Assembly: GCA_022072205.1 (NCBI GenBank)
Contig: JAJVID010000030.1
Span: 63,219 to 97,479, forward strand
Reading direction: 5' to 3'
Source of the DNA: Acidobacteriota bacterium
GTDB lineage: Bacteria > Acidobacteriota > Blastocatellia > RBC074
DNA: 34,261 nt
The notes under the pieces were generated by a model, which was not told where the DNA came from, did not search any database, and worked only from the letters and a program-made list of their open reading frames with translations. Positions 1 through 9,047 of this stretch are shown here, piece by piece. The stretch's first letter is position 1. Every line of letters begins with the position of its first letter. The position numbers were made by a program, and so were the translations under genes.

Positions 1-228
1 TGGGTTCCCGAACAGAAGATCACTGTCGCCGAAGCCGTGCGCGCTTACACGATGGGTTCGGCATACGCCAGCTTCGACGAAAAGATCAAAGGCTCAATCG
101 AGCCGGGCAAACTCGCCGATCTCACCGTGCTTTCAGCCGACATCTTCAAGATTGATCCGGTTGAGATCGAGAAGGTCAAAGTCGCGCTGACAGTTTTCGA
201 TGGAAAAGTGGTTTACGAGCGGAAGTAG
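1..228 (+). CDS. Amidohydrolase family protein, C-terminal fragment
   Basis: This is the last 75 codons of a gene that begins before the window. The frame is open from base 1 and ends with TAG at 226-228. The stretch [18 protein letters not shown], followed by [15 protein letters not shown] and a final VFDGKVVYE, is the typical C-terminal end of metal-dependent amidohydrolases of the YtcJ/Amidohydro_3 type. There, the 'pGklADlvvl' segment closes the small beta-sandwich domain next to the TIM-barrel. The metal ligands lie outside the window, so substrate and activity cannot be judged. It converges with the minus-strand gene that ends 16 bases downstream, and no clear terminator hairpin lies between them. 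The family call is fairly safe; the subfamily is an inference from the short end only. Confidence 0.8.
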   Translation, partial: WVPEQKITVAEAVRAYTMGSAYASFDEKIKGSIEPGKLADLTVLSADIFKIDPVEIEKVKVALTVFDGKVVYERK

Positions 229-244
229 CAGGATTGCGTGCGGC

Positions 245-1477
245 TCAGGAATTGATATATTTCGTCCACAAAAACAACCACGTCGAATACGCGTTGATCG
301 CAATCGAAGCGAGAAGCAGCGTCACTTCGATTGGGCTGACTCTTTTCGTACTACTTTCGAGCAGAATCAGAAACATCCAGGGCAGCAACACCATCGCGTA
401 ACGGTAGGAAATCTGCCATCCGCCGGGATTCCCGTGACACCAGAGCACGAAAGTCAAAATCGCGATTGCAGCCCAGGCCAGCGTCTTCAACGTGGCGTCG
501 CGCGCGCCGATTCTGAATAGGTAGATCAGAAAAGGGCAGCTCAGAAAGATTGATCCTCCGAATCCGGTCGGCGTCAGGTAGGGGAAACCGTCAACGCGTT
601 GCCAGGTTTCAATCAGCATCGCGTAAGCGTTCAGCGGAATCGCATGAAGCGAAAAGATGCCGTGCGCGTACCAGGGTTCGTCGAGCACTCCGGGAATTCT
701 CGCGTAGCCGAAATCGAAAACAGAAGAGAATCGCAGGTAATTGTAGCCGAGCGTCAGCAGGCCCAGAGCGATTGGGAGCGCGACGAAGCGGTCAATCATT
801 TGCCACCGGCTCACGCCGTCTTTCGCGTCTTGCGCTGGAGCGTGTTTGTAAATCAGGTAGATGAAAAGCGGCGCCAGCAGGAGAATCTCCGTGCGATTGC
901 CGAACGCGAGAGCGAAGCACAGCCCCGCGAGCATCGGGCGGTATTTGATCAAAATGAAATAGAGCGCGCCGAGTTGTCCCACGACCGCGAACCCCAGCGC
1001 AATATGCCACGCGCCCGCGAAAGCAAGGTTCGCCCACATCCACGTTCCGAAAATCGGCAGCAGCGTCAGCGTCAGCCTGCGTTTGATGTTGTCGCAGTAT
1101 CTGGCCGAGAGCAGGTAGAAGAGCAGGGAAGCCGCGCCGGCGAGCAGCGCTGCCACGAACGTTCCGGGGAAGGATTCGATGACGCGCAGATGTTTGAGCG
1201 CAGCCAGCGGTAACATCGTCAGAACGCTGCCCAGCGGGAAGGCTGAATAATACTTTCCATCGAGCGGGATCATTTCATTCAGCCAATCGGGAGGCCGATC
1301 CGCCAGCCCCAGTTCGCCATGCAACAGCGCGCCTGCGATTCGGAATGTGTAATCGTAGAAGGAGCCTGAATGGGAGTTGGAAAAGTAGTAGGCGGCGAAA
1401 GTGGCGATGAATAGAACCGAAGGAATGAGTTTTGAGGTTCTCGGCTCGGCTTTATTCATAGCGGCGTTTACGCTCAA
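245..1477 (-). CDS. Polytopic membrane protein, possible GT-C-type glycosyltransferase
   Basis: A 410-residue integral membrane protein with about ten hydrophobic segments; the first is at about residues 18-34 and the last near the C-terminus (about 385-405). After the first segment comes an extracytoplasmic loop with [20 protein letters not shown]. This resembles the first loop of GT-C glycosyltransferases (ArnT/PMT-like), which carries an acidic catalytic residue, but no diagnostic motif is clear enough to name a family. The first in-frame start is TTG at 1477; an ATG at 1459 (giving MNKAEP...) is an equally good start, and neither has a strong ribosome binding site. The gene begins only 8 bases after the rnc stop, so it is probably co-transcribed with rnc. 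Function unknown; the glycosyltransferase reading is tentative. Confidence 0.72.
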   Translation of the reverse strand: MSVNAAMNKAEPRTSKLIPSVLFIATFAAYYFSNSHSGSFYDYTFRIAGALLHGELGLADRPPDWLNEMIPLDGKYYSAFPLGSVLTMLPLAALKHLRVIESFPGTFVAALLAGAASLLFYLLSARYCDNIKRRLTLTLLPIFGTWMWANLAFAGAWHIALGFAVVGQLGALYFILIKYRPMLAGLCFALAFGNRTEILLLAPLFIYLIYKHAPAQDAKDGVSRWQMIDRFVALPIALGLLTLGYNYLRFSSVFDFGYARIPGVLDEPWYAHGIFSLHAIPLNAYAMLIETWQRVDGFPYLTPTGFGGSIFLSCPFLIYLFRIGARDATLKTLAWAAIAILTFVLWCHGNPGGWQISYRYAMVLLPWMFLILLESSTKRVSPIEVTLLLASIAINAYSTWLFLWTKYINS

Positions 1478-1485
1478 GCGGAGAG

Positions 1486-2358
1486 TCAGAAGATGGTGTC
1501 TGTGATCGGAATTCTTGGCCTGTCTGCGGCCGGAATTGATTCGTCCGAAGAAAGTTGATTTAACGGCTCTTCAGCGGCGTGCTGAGCGTCTTTGAGTTTT
1601 TCGATCTCGGATTCAAAAACATCGAGGGCTGCGCGGGCGGCGGCCTGATGAGCGCCTTTGATGGTGGCGCCTTCGCCGGTGGCGAAGCATTGCCCGTTGA
1701 CGCGCAACTCGATCCGGAAGACGCGGCGGTGATCGGGGCCGAGACTTTCAACAATCGCGTATTGAGGCGTCGGCAGCCCGACCGATTGCAATCGTTCCTG
1801 CAACGCGGTCTTGTAATCCGTCGCGGTCAGGTCCTGCGGATCAATCTCGCCGAGGGTTTCGGCGAATTCCCGGCGCACAAAATCCCTGGCCGCTTCGATG
1901 CCCCGGTCGAGATAGATGGCCGCGATCAAAGCCTCGTAAGCGTCAACCTGCAGCGCCGTTTTGTTTCGCCCGCCCGTCTTCTCTTCGCCGCGATTGAGCA
2001 GCAGGTAATTGCCGAGTTGCAGCCGCGCGGCCTGTTTTTGCAGATTGACCGCGCTGACCGTGTAAGCCCGCATCTTTGAAAGCGTGCCTTCGGTTTGAGC
2101 CGGATAAAGTTCCAGCAGCCAGGCGCTGATCAGAAATTCGAGCACGGCGTCGCCCAGGAATTCCAGCGCTTCATTGTGAGGCGGGCGTGGATCAGCCTGT
2201 TCGTTCGCGTACGAACGATGAGTCAACGCCCGGCGCAGCAAGTTCTGGTCACGGAAAAAGTATCCGATCTCGTTTTCCAGTTGCGCCAGCATCTCCTCGA
2301 AAGAACGAGGCGGCGCTGCCGGTTGGGACGCCTGATTTTCAATCGCTGTGTCGTTCAC
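1486..2358 (-). CDS. rnc: Ribonuclease III
   Basis: RNase III cleaves double-stranded RNA in rRNA maturation and mRNA turnover. The 290-residue product has the N-terminal endonuclease domain (about residues 25-155) with the signature [18 protein letters not shown] and, later, the second acidic cluster in [16 protein letters not shown] double-stranded-RNA-binding domain follows (about 180-255), starting at [11 protein letters not shown] and ending in the [15 protein letters not shown] helix. Both catalytic acidic clusters are present. An extra tail of about 35 residues beyond the dsRBD makes the protein longer than the usual 225-250 residues. The start is GTG at 2358 with only a weak ribosome binding site. 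It lies downstream of a strong hairpin at 2413-2449 and upstream of a membrane-protein gene, not next to era as in many bacteria. Confidence 0.96.
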   Translation of the reverse strand: MNDTAIENQASQPAAPPRSFEEMLAQLENEIGYFFRDQNLLRRALTHRSYANEQADPRPPHNEALEFLGDAVLEFLISAWLLELYPAQTEGTLSKMRAYTVSAVNLQKQAARLQLGNYLLLNRGEEKTGGRNKTALQVDAYEALIAAIYLDRGIEAARDFVRREFAETLGEIDPQDLTATDYKTALQERLQSVGLPTPQYAIVESLGPDHRRVFRIELRVNGQCFATGEGATIKGAHQAAARAALDVFESEIEKLKDAQHAAEEPLNQLSSDESIPAADRPRIPITDTIF

Positions 2359-2412
2359 GGCAATTTATCGGTTATGCTCTTCGGCCAAATTATTTTTTGG
2401 CTCTTTGTGCGG

Positions 2413-2449
2413 CGAAAGCCAGCGTTCATTGCTGAAGCGCTGGCTTTCG
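2413..2449 (-). terminator. Strong hairpin between the secreted-protein gene and rnc
   Basis: A perfect 12-base inverted repeat (CGAAAGCCAGCG / CGCTGGCTTTCG) whose loop can pair further (TTCA/TGAA). It lies 80 bases after the stop of the 2529-3737 gene and 55 bases before rnc. There is no long T-run on the minus strand, so it may be a weak terminator, an RNA-stabilising hairpin or a processing site. Confidence 0.6.
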
Positions 2450-2528
2450 TGAACACTGCCGGGTTATTGATTCTAGCAAGTCCGAAGACGGGCGTTTGTG
2501 ATCAGCCATACTTGCGAGGCTTGTCAGC

Positions 2529-3737
2529 TTAGCCCCTACGCTTCTTGCCCTTCGATCCGCCTTTGCTCCCTTTGGAGCCTTTGGCGGCTGGCGTGGCTTT
2601 CGCGCCATTGCCGTTTGAGGCGCCCTTGCCATTGGCGCTCGGAGCCATCGCCGGCCCGCCCGCTGACAACTTGACGTTGGCGGCGCCGGCCACCGGAGCG
2701 GTGGGAGCCGCCGAATTTTCGGCTGTTTCGACTTTCACCGGAATCGCCACAGTGGCGATAGTCGGGTCAGCCGCATAGTTCTTAACATAAGCGTCGGCTT
2801 TCTCCGGCGCGTCAGTGCGATATTTCCAGAACGCGTCAAATTGAGATTTAGCGGCGTCGTAGATGCCTTTGGCCTCAGGTTTGGTCGCTGTCACAAGGAC
2901 GCGAGCGTATTCGGGAATCAGTTTGGTGTCGAGAAGATCGTTCACCTGCTTGAGAATCTCTTTGCCCGCGTCGCTGACCTTCTGTTCATCCGTCATCGCG
3001 TCGTATGGCTTTCTCAACTCGCTGTACTGATTGCTGTAGATGACCGCGCGCAGCCAGTAATTGTTCGGGTCTTTCCACCCAGCGCCTTCCTTGCCCTTGA
3101 TCTGAGTCGCTTTGGTCAAATAGCTGAGGGCTGTTTCCTGATCAGCTTTGTTCTCACTCAAATGTAACTGCCAACCCAGGAACTGATTCATCTGAGCCTG
3201 CACGATCTCACGCAGCGGTTCCCATTCCGGTGGCTTCCAGCCTTCCGGCGGAGTAGAGGATTCGAATGCTTTCAGCGCGGTTTCAGCGTGACCTTTGACC
3301 TTGGCGGGATTCTTGTAGAATCCACCCATCGCGCCGTTGGCTCCGGCTAGAGCCATTTGGCCGACGACATATTGTTGACCCGGATCAATCTTGAGGTAGT
3401 CCTCACCGGCAGCGAAGAGTTGGTCGAGTTTGGCGGCATCTTGCGGAGGCGTGTAATAAGCTTTCAAAGCGGCCTGGAATCTCTCCCAGGCTTTGCTTTG
3501 CTCATATGCCTTGATGTTTTTTTCTGCGTTTGGAAGGTATTGGCTCTTCGAGTACTTCTCTTTCAACTCCTTAGACATCTGATAACACTTCTCAGCGTCT
3601 TTCTTGGTGTAGCAGATGTCATACCACGTACGCTCAAACTCAGCTTGCTTCTCATCCTGCGCATTGGCGGTTGTTGGCGAGAGCGCAAGGCATCCGGCGA
3701 GCAGCGCTAGCGCAATTGATAGGCTAAACTTCTTCAT
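2529..3737 (-). CDS. Secreted helical-repeat protein of unknown function with basic tail
   Basis: A 402-residue protein with a signal peptide ([20 protein letters not shown], cleavage probably after ANA-Q near residue 26). The frame extends to a GTG at 3755, but that codon forms part of the GGAGG ribosome binding site of the ATG at 3737, so 3737 is chosen. The mature part is predicted mainly helical, with units resembling tetratricopeptide repeats (for example about residues 195-225, [20 protein letters not shown], 'number-of-items' style). The last 60 residues are low-complexity Ala/Gly/Lys, ending [16 protein letters not shown], a strongly basic tail that could bind RNA, DNA or acidic polymers. 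I do not recognise a named family; comparable TPR-like secreted proteins are common in Acidobacteriota. It has a leader of about 370 nt with alternative hairpins and is followed by a hairpin at 2413-2449. Confidence 0.8.
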   Translation of the reverse strand: MKKFSLSIALALLAGCLALSPTTANAQDEKQAEFERTWYDICYTKKDAEKCYQMSKELKEKYSKSQYLPNAEKNIKAYEQSKAWERFQAALKAYYTPPQDAAKLDQLFAAGEDYLKIDPGQQYVVGQMALAGANGAMGGFYKNPAKVKGHAETALKAFESSTPPEGWKPPEWEPLREIVQAQMNQFLGWQLHLSENKADQETALSYLTKATQIKGKEGAGWKDPNNYWLRAVIYSNQYSELRKPYDAMTDEQKVSDAGKEILKQVNDLLDTKLIPEYARVLVTATKPEAKGIYDAAKSQFDAFWKYRTDAPEKADAYVKNYAADPTIATVAIPVKVETAENSAAPTAPVAGAANVKLSAGGPAMAPSANGKGASNGNGAKATPAAKGSKGSKGGSKGKKRRG

Positions 3738-4146
3738 ATGAACTGAATCCTCCACAGTCTTCTTCTCGGAATTTTTCCCAGGTCTTGAACCAGAACTCAG
3801 GGTTGGGGGAGTCGCAACCGCGATGCGACTCGTGATCTGACTACCTTCTCAGCCGCCTTTAGAAGAGGCGCCACCTACTGACGCTGTGAACGCGTTGTTA
3901 GTTCCGCCGCGTCGTGATTTTTACAACACGCAAAAATCACCTTGTAAAAAACTGCCGCCTGTAGAGTCCGCCGGTTGTGGGAAACGGCTCTGGTGATTCA
4001 CTATCAACTAAGCCAGCGACGAAGACTGACGGGATATGGAATCTTGACGGAGCTTGATTTGATGATGCTGTGCTAACGGTCTTACCAAGAACTTGTCAGA
4101 TGCAGCGGTATTGTGCATGATTCGGATGCTTTGTCAAACCACCGTT
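3738..4146 (-). other. Long 5' leader / intergenic region upstream of the 2529-3737 gene
   Basis: There is no credible coding sequence here. On the minus strand a TTGACA box lies at 4137-4132, followed 18 bases later by a poor -10 (CAATAC, 4113-4108). If this promoter is used, the leader would be about 365 nt. The leader contains the alternative hairpins annotated at 3914-3951 and ends with the GGAGG ribosome binding site just before 3737. The promoter is uncertain because of the weak -10 box. Confidence 0.4.
3914..3951 (-). promoter_or_regulatory. Alternative (mutually exclusive) hairpins in a leader
   Basis: Plus-strand segments GTGATTTTT (3914-3922) and AAAAATCAC (3932-3940) form one 9-bp stem. 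TTTTTACAA (3918-3926) and TTGTAAAAA (3942-3950) form another 9-bp stem. The two share bases 3918-3922, so only one can form at a time. They lie about 180 bases upstream of the minus-strand start codon at 3737. This arrangement is typical of switching leaders, but no known riboswitch class is recognised. Confidence 0.4.
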
Positions 4147-4285
4147 GATTGCGGATTGCGGATTGCGGATTGCGGATATTTTCGGATTCCAGCCTGCATC
4201 AATTATGAGCCGAGCCGTGGAAAACCGAACCGCTGACGCCTTTTCAATCTGCAATCTGCAATCCGCAATCCCAAATCCGCAATCG
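4147..4285. repeat. Inverted pair of heptamer tandem repeats (GATTGCG / CGCAATC)
   Basis: Four perfect copies of the 7-mer GATTGCG occupy 4147-4174. About 70 bases later (about 4244-4285) lie roughly six degenerate copies of the complementary heptamer (GCAATCT, GCAATCC, CAAATCC). The two arms can pair into a long stem with a loop of about 70 bases. The right arm ends only 4 bases before the ATG of the M20 peptidase gene at 4290. The structure is like the short tandemly repeated repetitive (STRR) elements known in cyanobacteria. It is not a CRISPR: units are far too short and there are no spacers. Confidence 0.8.
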
Positions 4286-4289
4286 AGAT

Positions 4290-5432
4290 ATGTCTGATTT
4301 GCTCAATCACTACACCACGCGCCAGGAATCTATTCTCAAATCAATCAGGAATCTGGTCGAACGCGAGACCAGGTCGCGCGAAGAATCTCGGCTCAACGAG
4401 ATTGCGAACTTCGTCGCGGGGCAGTTGCGCGAAATCGGCGGCCAGGTCGAATTGATTCCGCATTCAGGGTACGGGACTCACCTGATCGCCAGATTCAATT
4501 TTGACCACGACAACGCTGACCAGCGCGTTCTGGTGGTCGGCCACCTCGACACGGTCTGGCCGGTCGGCACGCTCGAACGCCTGCCTTTTCGAATCACACC
4601 CGAAGGACGCGCTCACGGCCCCGGAATCTTCGACATGAAATCCGGCATCGTGCTCGCCATCGAGTCATTGCGGACGATCTCTTCCCGAAAGCTGGCGACG
4701 AAAAGGCCGGTCACTCTGCTGCTCACTTGCGACGAAGAGATCGGCAGCAAGACATCGCGCGCGCTGGTTGAGGATGAAGCGAAGAACGCCGCCGCCGCTC
4801 TCGTTCTGGAGCCTCCGATCACCGGCGGTGTTGTCAAAACGGGGCGCAAAGGCATTGGGACTTTCACCGTTCGCGCGATTGGGCGCGCGGCGCACGCCGG
4901 ACTCGATCCGGCCAAAGGCGTCAACGCGATTGTCGAACTTGCGCATCAGACCTTGCGTTTGGCGGCGCTCAACGATTACGAACAGGGCGTCACGGTCAGC
5001 GTCGGTTTGATCGGAGGCGGCACCGCGTTGAACGTCGTTCCCGCCGAGGCCTCGGCTAAAGTTGATGTGAGGTTCTGGACTTCCGAGGATGGCGAACGGA
5101 TTGTCAGCGCAATTCGCGGACTCACGCCCGCGCTCACCGACGCGCAGATCGAGGTGACGGGCGGAATCAATCGCCCGCCGATGCCGCGCTCGGAAAAGAA
5201 CATCGCGCTCTATGAGCACGCGCGAACGCTGGCGGCTGAGCTTGGATTCGACATCAGAGATGACGTTGTCGGCGGAGGCTCGGATGGGAACTTCACCGCG
5301 GCGATGGGGGTTCCGACGCTCGATGGACTTGGTGTTGACGGAGCGGGCGCGCACGCCGAACACGAACACATCATCGTTGACGACATCCCACGTCGCGCGG
5401 CTCTGCTGACGAGGTTGATGCAGACGGCATGA
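4290..5432 (+). CDS. M20 family metallopeptidase (glutamate carboxypeptidase-like)
   Basis: A 380-residue zinc-dependent exopeptidase of the ArgE/DapE/CPG2 superfamily, which removes a C-terminal amino acid or hydrolyses an acyl-amino acid. All catalytic positions are visible: His85 and Asp87 in [10 protein letters not shown], Asp115 in [10 protein letters not shown], Glu149 (base) and Glu150 in TCDEEIG, Glu174 in LVLEPP, and a late His in the GAHAEHEH segment near residue 357. The lid/dimerisation domain (about 185-300) starts at [18 protein letters not shown]. The spacing matches the glutamate carboxypeptidase (CPG2) group, though this protein has no signal peptide and is probably cytoplasmic. 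It is preceded by an inverted heptamer repeat and has only a weak ribosome binding site. Its TGA stop overlaps the next start (ATGA at 5429-5432), indicating translational coupling. The exact substrate is unknown. Confidence 0.92.
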   Translation: MSDLLNHYTTRQESILKSIRNLVERETRSREESRLNEIANFVAGQLREIGGQVELIPHSGYGTHLIARFNFDHDNADQRVLVVGHLDTVWPVGTLERLPFRITPEGRAHGPGIFDMKSGIVLAIESLRTISSRKLATKRPVTLLLTCDEEIGSKTSRALVEDEAKNAAAALVLEPPITGGVVKTGRKGIGTFTVRAIGRAAHAGLDPAKGVNAIVELAHQTLRLAALNDYEQGVTVSVGLIGGGTALNVVPAEASAKVDVRFWTSEDGERIVSAIRGLTPALTDAQIEVTGGINRPPMPRSEKNIALYEHARTLAAELGFDIRDDVVGGGSDGNFTAAMGVPTLDGLGVDGAGAHAEHEHIIVDDIPRRAALLTRLMQTA

Positions 5433-6463
5433 AGGAAGAAATCAAAAATCAAAAGGCAAAAATCAAAAATAAGAAATGCGATAAGGCGCAGGTCATCTTA
5501 TTATTCTCTGTCTTTTGCCTTTTGATTTCTTCCTTCGATGTTTTTGCGCAGGCGCCGATCCGTCTTGCCGTTCTTGATTTTGACGGAGATGAGCAGGGGA
5601 AGTTCGCGGACTTGTTGCGGTCGTTGTCGCGGACATCGGACTCCTCGCAGTTTGAGCTGCTTGATGAAAATCTGACTCGATTGGCTGCGCGCGGCGCAGG
5701 CTACGACCGGAATTTGAATTTGAGTCGCGCAGAAGCTCGCGCGTTGGGACAGAGCCTGGGCTGCGAATTTTATATTTTGGGCAAGGTTCTGGTCACGCGG
5801 CGCGCAGTCTCCGCCGATCAGTTTTATTACGAGGCGCTCGCCGGATCGTTCGTTGTAGAAACGCGGACGGGCGCGTTGACGCTGTTCATTTTTGATCGCG
5901 CGAAGGCGGGAGATGAGCAAAAGGCCCGCGATCAGCTCGAAGAGTTGATCAGAGGAGAATGGCCGCGTTGCGTGAGCGCGATTGTTTCAGCGCGAAAAAA
6001 ACAGGTCGCCGAGATCGAGACTGCGACACAGACTTCCGCTCCACTCATTGAAGTCTTGTCGGATGATTTCGACGCTCACGGTGGAGAACTGCCGGTTTTT
6101 TATCAGCGTCTCAAGCCTGCTTACACGGAACAGGCCGATCTGGTGGGAGTCACGGCCACAGTCGAGCTTGAAGCCGTGTTCGGGGCAGACGGCAAGGTTG
6201 GAGAAATCGAGGTCACGCGCTGGGCGGGGTTCGGGCTTGATGAATCGGCGATAGCTACGGTTCGCCAGTTGGGCTTCAAACCTGCGCGACGTGACGGAAA
6301 GAATGTAACAATTCGAGCGCTTGTGAGATATAATTTCCGCCGACCCCCGTCACAAGCTGTCGCTCCCCAGGCTGCAAGCCCAGAAGAAATAGAACGCATC
6401 CGGCGCAGCTTGCGTGACATCCTGATTCCAAAGCAGTCGCCGGTAAAACGCCCGAACTTCTAA
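5429..6463 (+). CDS. Secreted protein with TonB-type C-terminal domain
   Basis: A 344-residue exported protein. The N-terminus (n-region rich in Lys, core [15 protein letters not shown], cleavage likely after VFAQA near residue 42) is a signal peptide encoded by both arms of an inverted repeat. Residues about 43-190 (start [14 protein letters not shown]) resemble the alpha/beta periplasmic domains of FlgO/TolB/CsgG-type proteins, which often begin 'iAVldF'. Residues about 222-308 match a TonB C-terminal domain: [20 protein letters not shown], then [20 protein letters not shown] and VRYNFRRP. The family normally contacts outer-membrane TonB-dependent receptors, but here the domain is fused to a different N-terminal domain instead of a membrane anchor with a proline-rich linker. 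It overlaps the M20 gene by 4 bases and precedes the S41 peptidase gene. The TonB_C call is good; the N-terminal call is tentative. Confidence 0.85.
   Translation: MKEEIKNQKAKIKNKKCDKAQVILLFSVFCLLISSFDVFAQAPIRLAVLDFDGDEQGKFADLLRSLSRTSDSSQFELLDENLTRLAARGAGYDRNLNLSRAEARALGQSLGCEFYILGKVLVTRRAVSADQFYYEALAGSFVVETRTGALTLFIFDRAKAGDEQKARDQLEELIRGEWPRCVSAIVSARKKQVAEIETATQTSAPLIEVLSDDFDAHGGELPVFYQRLKPAYTEQADLVGVTATVELEAVFGADGKVGEIEVTRWAGFGLDESAIATVRQLGFKPARRDGKNVTIRALVRYNFRRPPSQAVAPQAASPEEIERIRRSLRDILIPKQSPVKRPNF
5431..5536 (+). repeat. Inverted repeat that is translated as the signal peptide
   Basis: The left arm (5431-5464) and right arm (5511-5536) are reverse complements: GAAGGAAGAAATCAAA, an extra 7-base copy AATCAAA, then AGGCAAAA on the left; TTTTGCCTTTTGATTTC and TTCCTTC on the right. 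Apart from the extra heptamer the match is continuous over about 24 bases. The left arm begins within the start codon of the TonB-like gene and contains the M20 stop. The right arm encodes the hydrophobic core of the signal peptide. Confidence 0.82.
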
Positions 6464-6531
6464 AATCTGAAACGCGGATCGAGCGATGGTCTTACTTTCG
6501 ATCATCTGTGTTCCGTGCTCTGCAACCCACA

Positions 6532-7926
6532 ATGCACATGGCGCGCAAATCGTTACACGCATTATTCATCATCTTTTTGCTCATTTTGTTCTGCCTGCGT
6601 TCGCCCGAAGTTCTCTCTCAGGCTGGATCCCGCGCGCAGAGCGCAGCTACGGCGAGCACTCGTGAAGAGCGGGTCAGAGTTTTCGATCAGGTCTGGCGCG
6701 CGATATACGACAATTATTTCGACCGGCGTTTCCGTGGAGTTGACTGGCGATTGCAACGCGAGGTTTTCCGCCCGCAGGCTGAAGCGTCACGCAACAGCGC
6801 AGAGCTTTATCGGGTATTGCGGCAAATGATTGGCAAGCTGGGCGATGCGCACACGAGGATTTATGCGCCGGAAGACGGCTTTGATCGCTATCGTCCATCG
6901 GGCACTACGGTTGGCGTGGTCGTGCGCCGCATCGAAGGCAAGCCCGTTGTGACCTGGGTTGACCCCGGCTCCGAGGCCGCGCGTCAGGGCATCCGCCCTG
7001 GCTTCACAGTCTCGCGGGTTGACGGGATGCCTGTGGATAAGGCGCTTGAGCGCATCCGCGACGAAATCATCGAAAGCTCGACCCAGACCGCGCTCGAACT
7101 GCAAACCTACGATAAACTTTTTCATGGTCAGCGCGACACACCGGTGTCGGTGACTTTCCTGGATAATGAAGAGAGACTGCGACCCGTGACGCTGATCCGC
7201 CGGTTCACTGAATTTCAGCGGCGCGTGATCGTGAAAAAGCTGCCGCATAAAATCGGATACATCGAAATCACCGGGTTCGGACCTGAGATCGAAAAAGACT
7301 TCGAGGCCGCGATGCAGGAGGCGCAGGGGACGCGCGGGCTGATTTTGGATTTGCGTAGCAACGGCGGAGGATTCGTCACGACGGTCGCGCAGATTGCGAG
7401 TTACTTCTTCCCGGAAGACACCAACCTCGGAGAGTTCATCACCCGGCAGGGGCGTTCGACGCCGCGTCAAACTCAAAAGTCGCGGATAAATTACCGCGAG
7501 CCTCTGGTGGTATTGGTCAGCGCGCGTTCGGCCAGCGGGTCGGAAATCTTCGCCGCCGCGATGCAGGAGCGGAAACGCGCCGTAATTATCGGCGCCAATC
7601 CCACAACCTGTGGCTGTCTGCTCGGTGTCAGCCGGACTTTGAGACTGTTTGACGGGGGGAAGCTGAACGTGAGCGACACCGACTATCGCACGGCTATGGG
7701 ACGTCGTATCGAAGGTTCGGGAGTTAGACCAGACTTGCAGCTTGAAACACGCATTGCGGACCTGCTGGCCAGCCGCGACCGCACGCTCGAATTAGCCGCT
7801 GATCAGTTGGGGCGCGCGATTGCCTTTGGCTCGCGCAAATCCGGCATCGAATTTAAATTGAATGTCCCGAATGTCGGCTTGCGTTCTTCAATGCGTAACT
7901 CAAGCGCTTCTCAATCAAGACGCTAG
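6532..7926 (+). CDS. S41 family (C-terminal processing-type) peptidase, atypical active site
   Basis: About 464 residues, exported (hydrophobic stretch [13 protein letters not shown], cleavage near LSQA). The start is uncertain: GTG 6508, ATG 6532 and ATG 6538 are in frame with no clear Shine-Dalgarno; 6532 is chosen because it gives a normal signal peptide. The order is an N-terminal helical domain ([24 protein letters not shown]), a PDZ domain (about 125-215, [19 protein letters not shown]), then the S41 core with [19 protein letters not shown] and [17 protein letters not shown]. The serine nucleophile of SGSEIF is present (Ser337). In classical C-terminal processing peptidases the lysine of the 'GEpTFGKG' motif completes the dyad; here the aligned segment is [14 protein letters not shown], with Cys360 in the lysine position. 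It may work like the tricorn-type S41 enzymes, which use other residues, or be inactive. It sits in a probable four-gene operon. Confidence 0.88.
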   Translation: MHMARKSLHALFIIFLLILFCLRSPEVLSQAGSRAQSAATASTREERVRVFDQVWRAIYDNYFDRRFRGVDWRLQREVFRPQAEASRNSAELYRVLRQMIGKLGDAHTRIYAPEDGFDRYRPSGTTVGVVVRRIEGKPVVTWVDPGSEAARQGIRPGFTVSRVDGMPVDKALERIRDEIIESSTQTALELQTYDKLFHGQRDTPVSVTFLDNEERLRPVTLIRRFTEFQRRVIVKKLPHKIGYIEITGFGPEIEKDFEAAMQEAQGTRGLILDLRSNGGGFVTTVAQIASYFFPEDTNLGEFITRQGRSTPRQTQKSRINYREPLVVLVSARSASGSEIFAAAMQERKRAVIIGANPTTCGCLLGVSRTLRLFDGGKLNVSDTDYRTAMGRRIEGSGVRPDLQLETRIADLLASRDRTLELAADQLGRAIAFGSRKSGIEFKLNVPNVGLRSSMRNSSASQSRR

Positions 7927-7988
7927 GCTTTCGTCAGTTATTTAAAATGGAACAGAATTAAGCGGGAGAAATCGGATCGGAGGCAGTA

Positions 7989-8951
7989 ATGAATCGTATG
8001 CTACAAACTCTTCTGGCCGCAGCCTTGCTGTGCTCAATCACAGTTGTGGCTCAGGCCCAATGGGTCGTGGCCTTTCAGGACAAATCCAAGCGCGACCTGA
8101 ACAGTGTGTTTTTCATGGATGGACGATATGGGTGGGTGATCGGAGATCGGGGCATCGTTCACTCGACGCAGGACAATGGTTTCGAGTGGACTTCGCAAAA
8201 CCCCAGGCTCAACGACAATCTCAACGACATTTTTTTCCGCACTCGTGACGAAGGATGGCTGGTTTCGAGCAGCATGACCGGAGCTCGAATTCTGAAGACG
8301 ACGGATGGCGGAGAAAACTGGGAGTTGATGTTCCAGTTGGGAGCGCCGCCCAACGCTCGCAGAAACGATGTGCCGGTGCTTTACAGCGTGGCCTTTCCGA
8401 ACAAGAAGCGGGGTTGGGTGGTTGGCGATGGCGGCAGGATTCTGCAATCCGAAGACGGCGGGATCAGTTGGCGGCGGCAGGAGAGCGGCACCCAGAACGA
8501 ACTGGTGCACGTGAAATTCGTCAACGACAAACGCGGCTGGGTGGTTGGGGCGAAAGGAATGATTCTTTACACAGACGATGGAGGCCGCACCTGGGAACAG
8601 CAAAGCAGTGGGACATCCAACCATCTTTATCACATCGAGACGCGAGGCAAGGATAACGCCTGGATTGTCGGCGACAAGGGGACGGTTCTCCGAACGACGA
8701 ACGCGGGAGTGAGTTGGGAACGAGTGGCGGTTGATACGACGCAGACTCTCCTCAATATCGCTTTTGCCAATGATAAACAGGGGTGGATTATTGGCTGGAA
8801 TGGGACGATTTTGAGGTCGGGAGATGGAGGCAAGAACTGGATTGAACAGGAAAGCGGCACGAGAACGAATCTTTACGGCATTGCCACATCGAAAAAAGAA
8901 GTCTGGGTGGTTGGAGCCGACGGGCTGGTTTTGAAATATACCGAGCAGTGA
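7989..8951 (+). CDS. Ycf48-like / BNR-type beta-propeller, secreted
   Basis: A 320-residue exported protein; the signal peptide ends near VVAQAQW (residue about 24). GGAGG lies six bases before the ATG, so the start is secure. At least six repeats carry the Ycf48/BNR signature of a 'GW(V/I)(V/I)G..G.I..T.DGG..W' unit, for example [60 protein letters not shown] and [20 protein letters not shown]. Such proteins form a seven-bladed propeller. Ycf48 itself assists photosystem II assembly, but related propellers are widespread in non-phototrophic Bacteroidota and Acidobacteriota, where their role is unknown. A photosynthetic role should therefore not be assumed here. It is the last gene of the run from 4290 and is followed by a terminator hairpin at 8993-9022. 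Confidence 0.9.
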   Translation: MNRMLQTLLAAALLCSITVVAQAQWVVAFQDKSKRDLNSVFFMDGRYGWVIGDRGIVHSTQDNGFEWTSQNPRLNDNLNDIFFRTRDEGWLVSSSMTGARILKTTDGGENWELMFQLGAPPNARRNDVPVLYSVAFPNKKRGWVVGDGGRILQSEDGGISWRRQESGTQNELVHVKFVNDKRGWVVGAKGMILYTDDGGRTWEQQSSGTSNHLYHIETRGKDNAWIVGDKGTVLRTTNAGVSWERVAVDTTQTLLNIAFANDKQGWIIGWNGTILRSGDGGKNWIEQESGTRTNLYGIATSKKEVWVVGADGLVLKYTEQ

Positions 8952-8992
8952 AATTTCCGGCAGGCGCCGACTTGCCAGTGAGTGAAATAAAC

Positions 8993-9022
8993 AAGGGGCA
9001 AGGCGAAATCGCCTTGCCCCTT
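8993..9022. terminator. Bidirectional intrinsic terminator
   Basis: A perfect 14-bp stem, AAGGGGCAAGGCGA / TCGCCTTGCCCCTT, with a two-base centre. A T-rich stretch follows on the plus strand (TTTGTCATTT) and on the minus strand (TTGTTTATTT). It separates the Ycf48-like gene from the convergent secreted-protein gene and should serve both. Confidence 0.88.
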
Positions 9023-9047
9023 TGTCATTTCCGCTTCAGAACCGCGT

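Noticed and set aside
4147..4285. Possible CRISPR array
   Set aside because: Units are 7 bases long, contiguous and without spacers; no cas genes are present.
7989..8951. Evidence of photosynthesis from the Ycf48-like gene
   Set aside because: Ycf48-like propellers are common in non-phototrophs and no photosystem or pigment gene is in the window.
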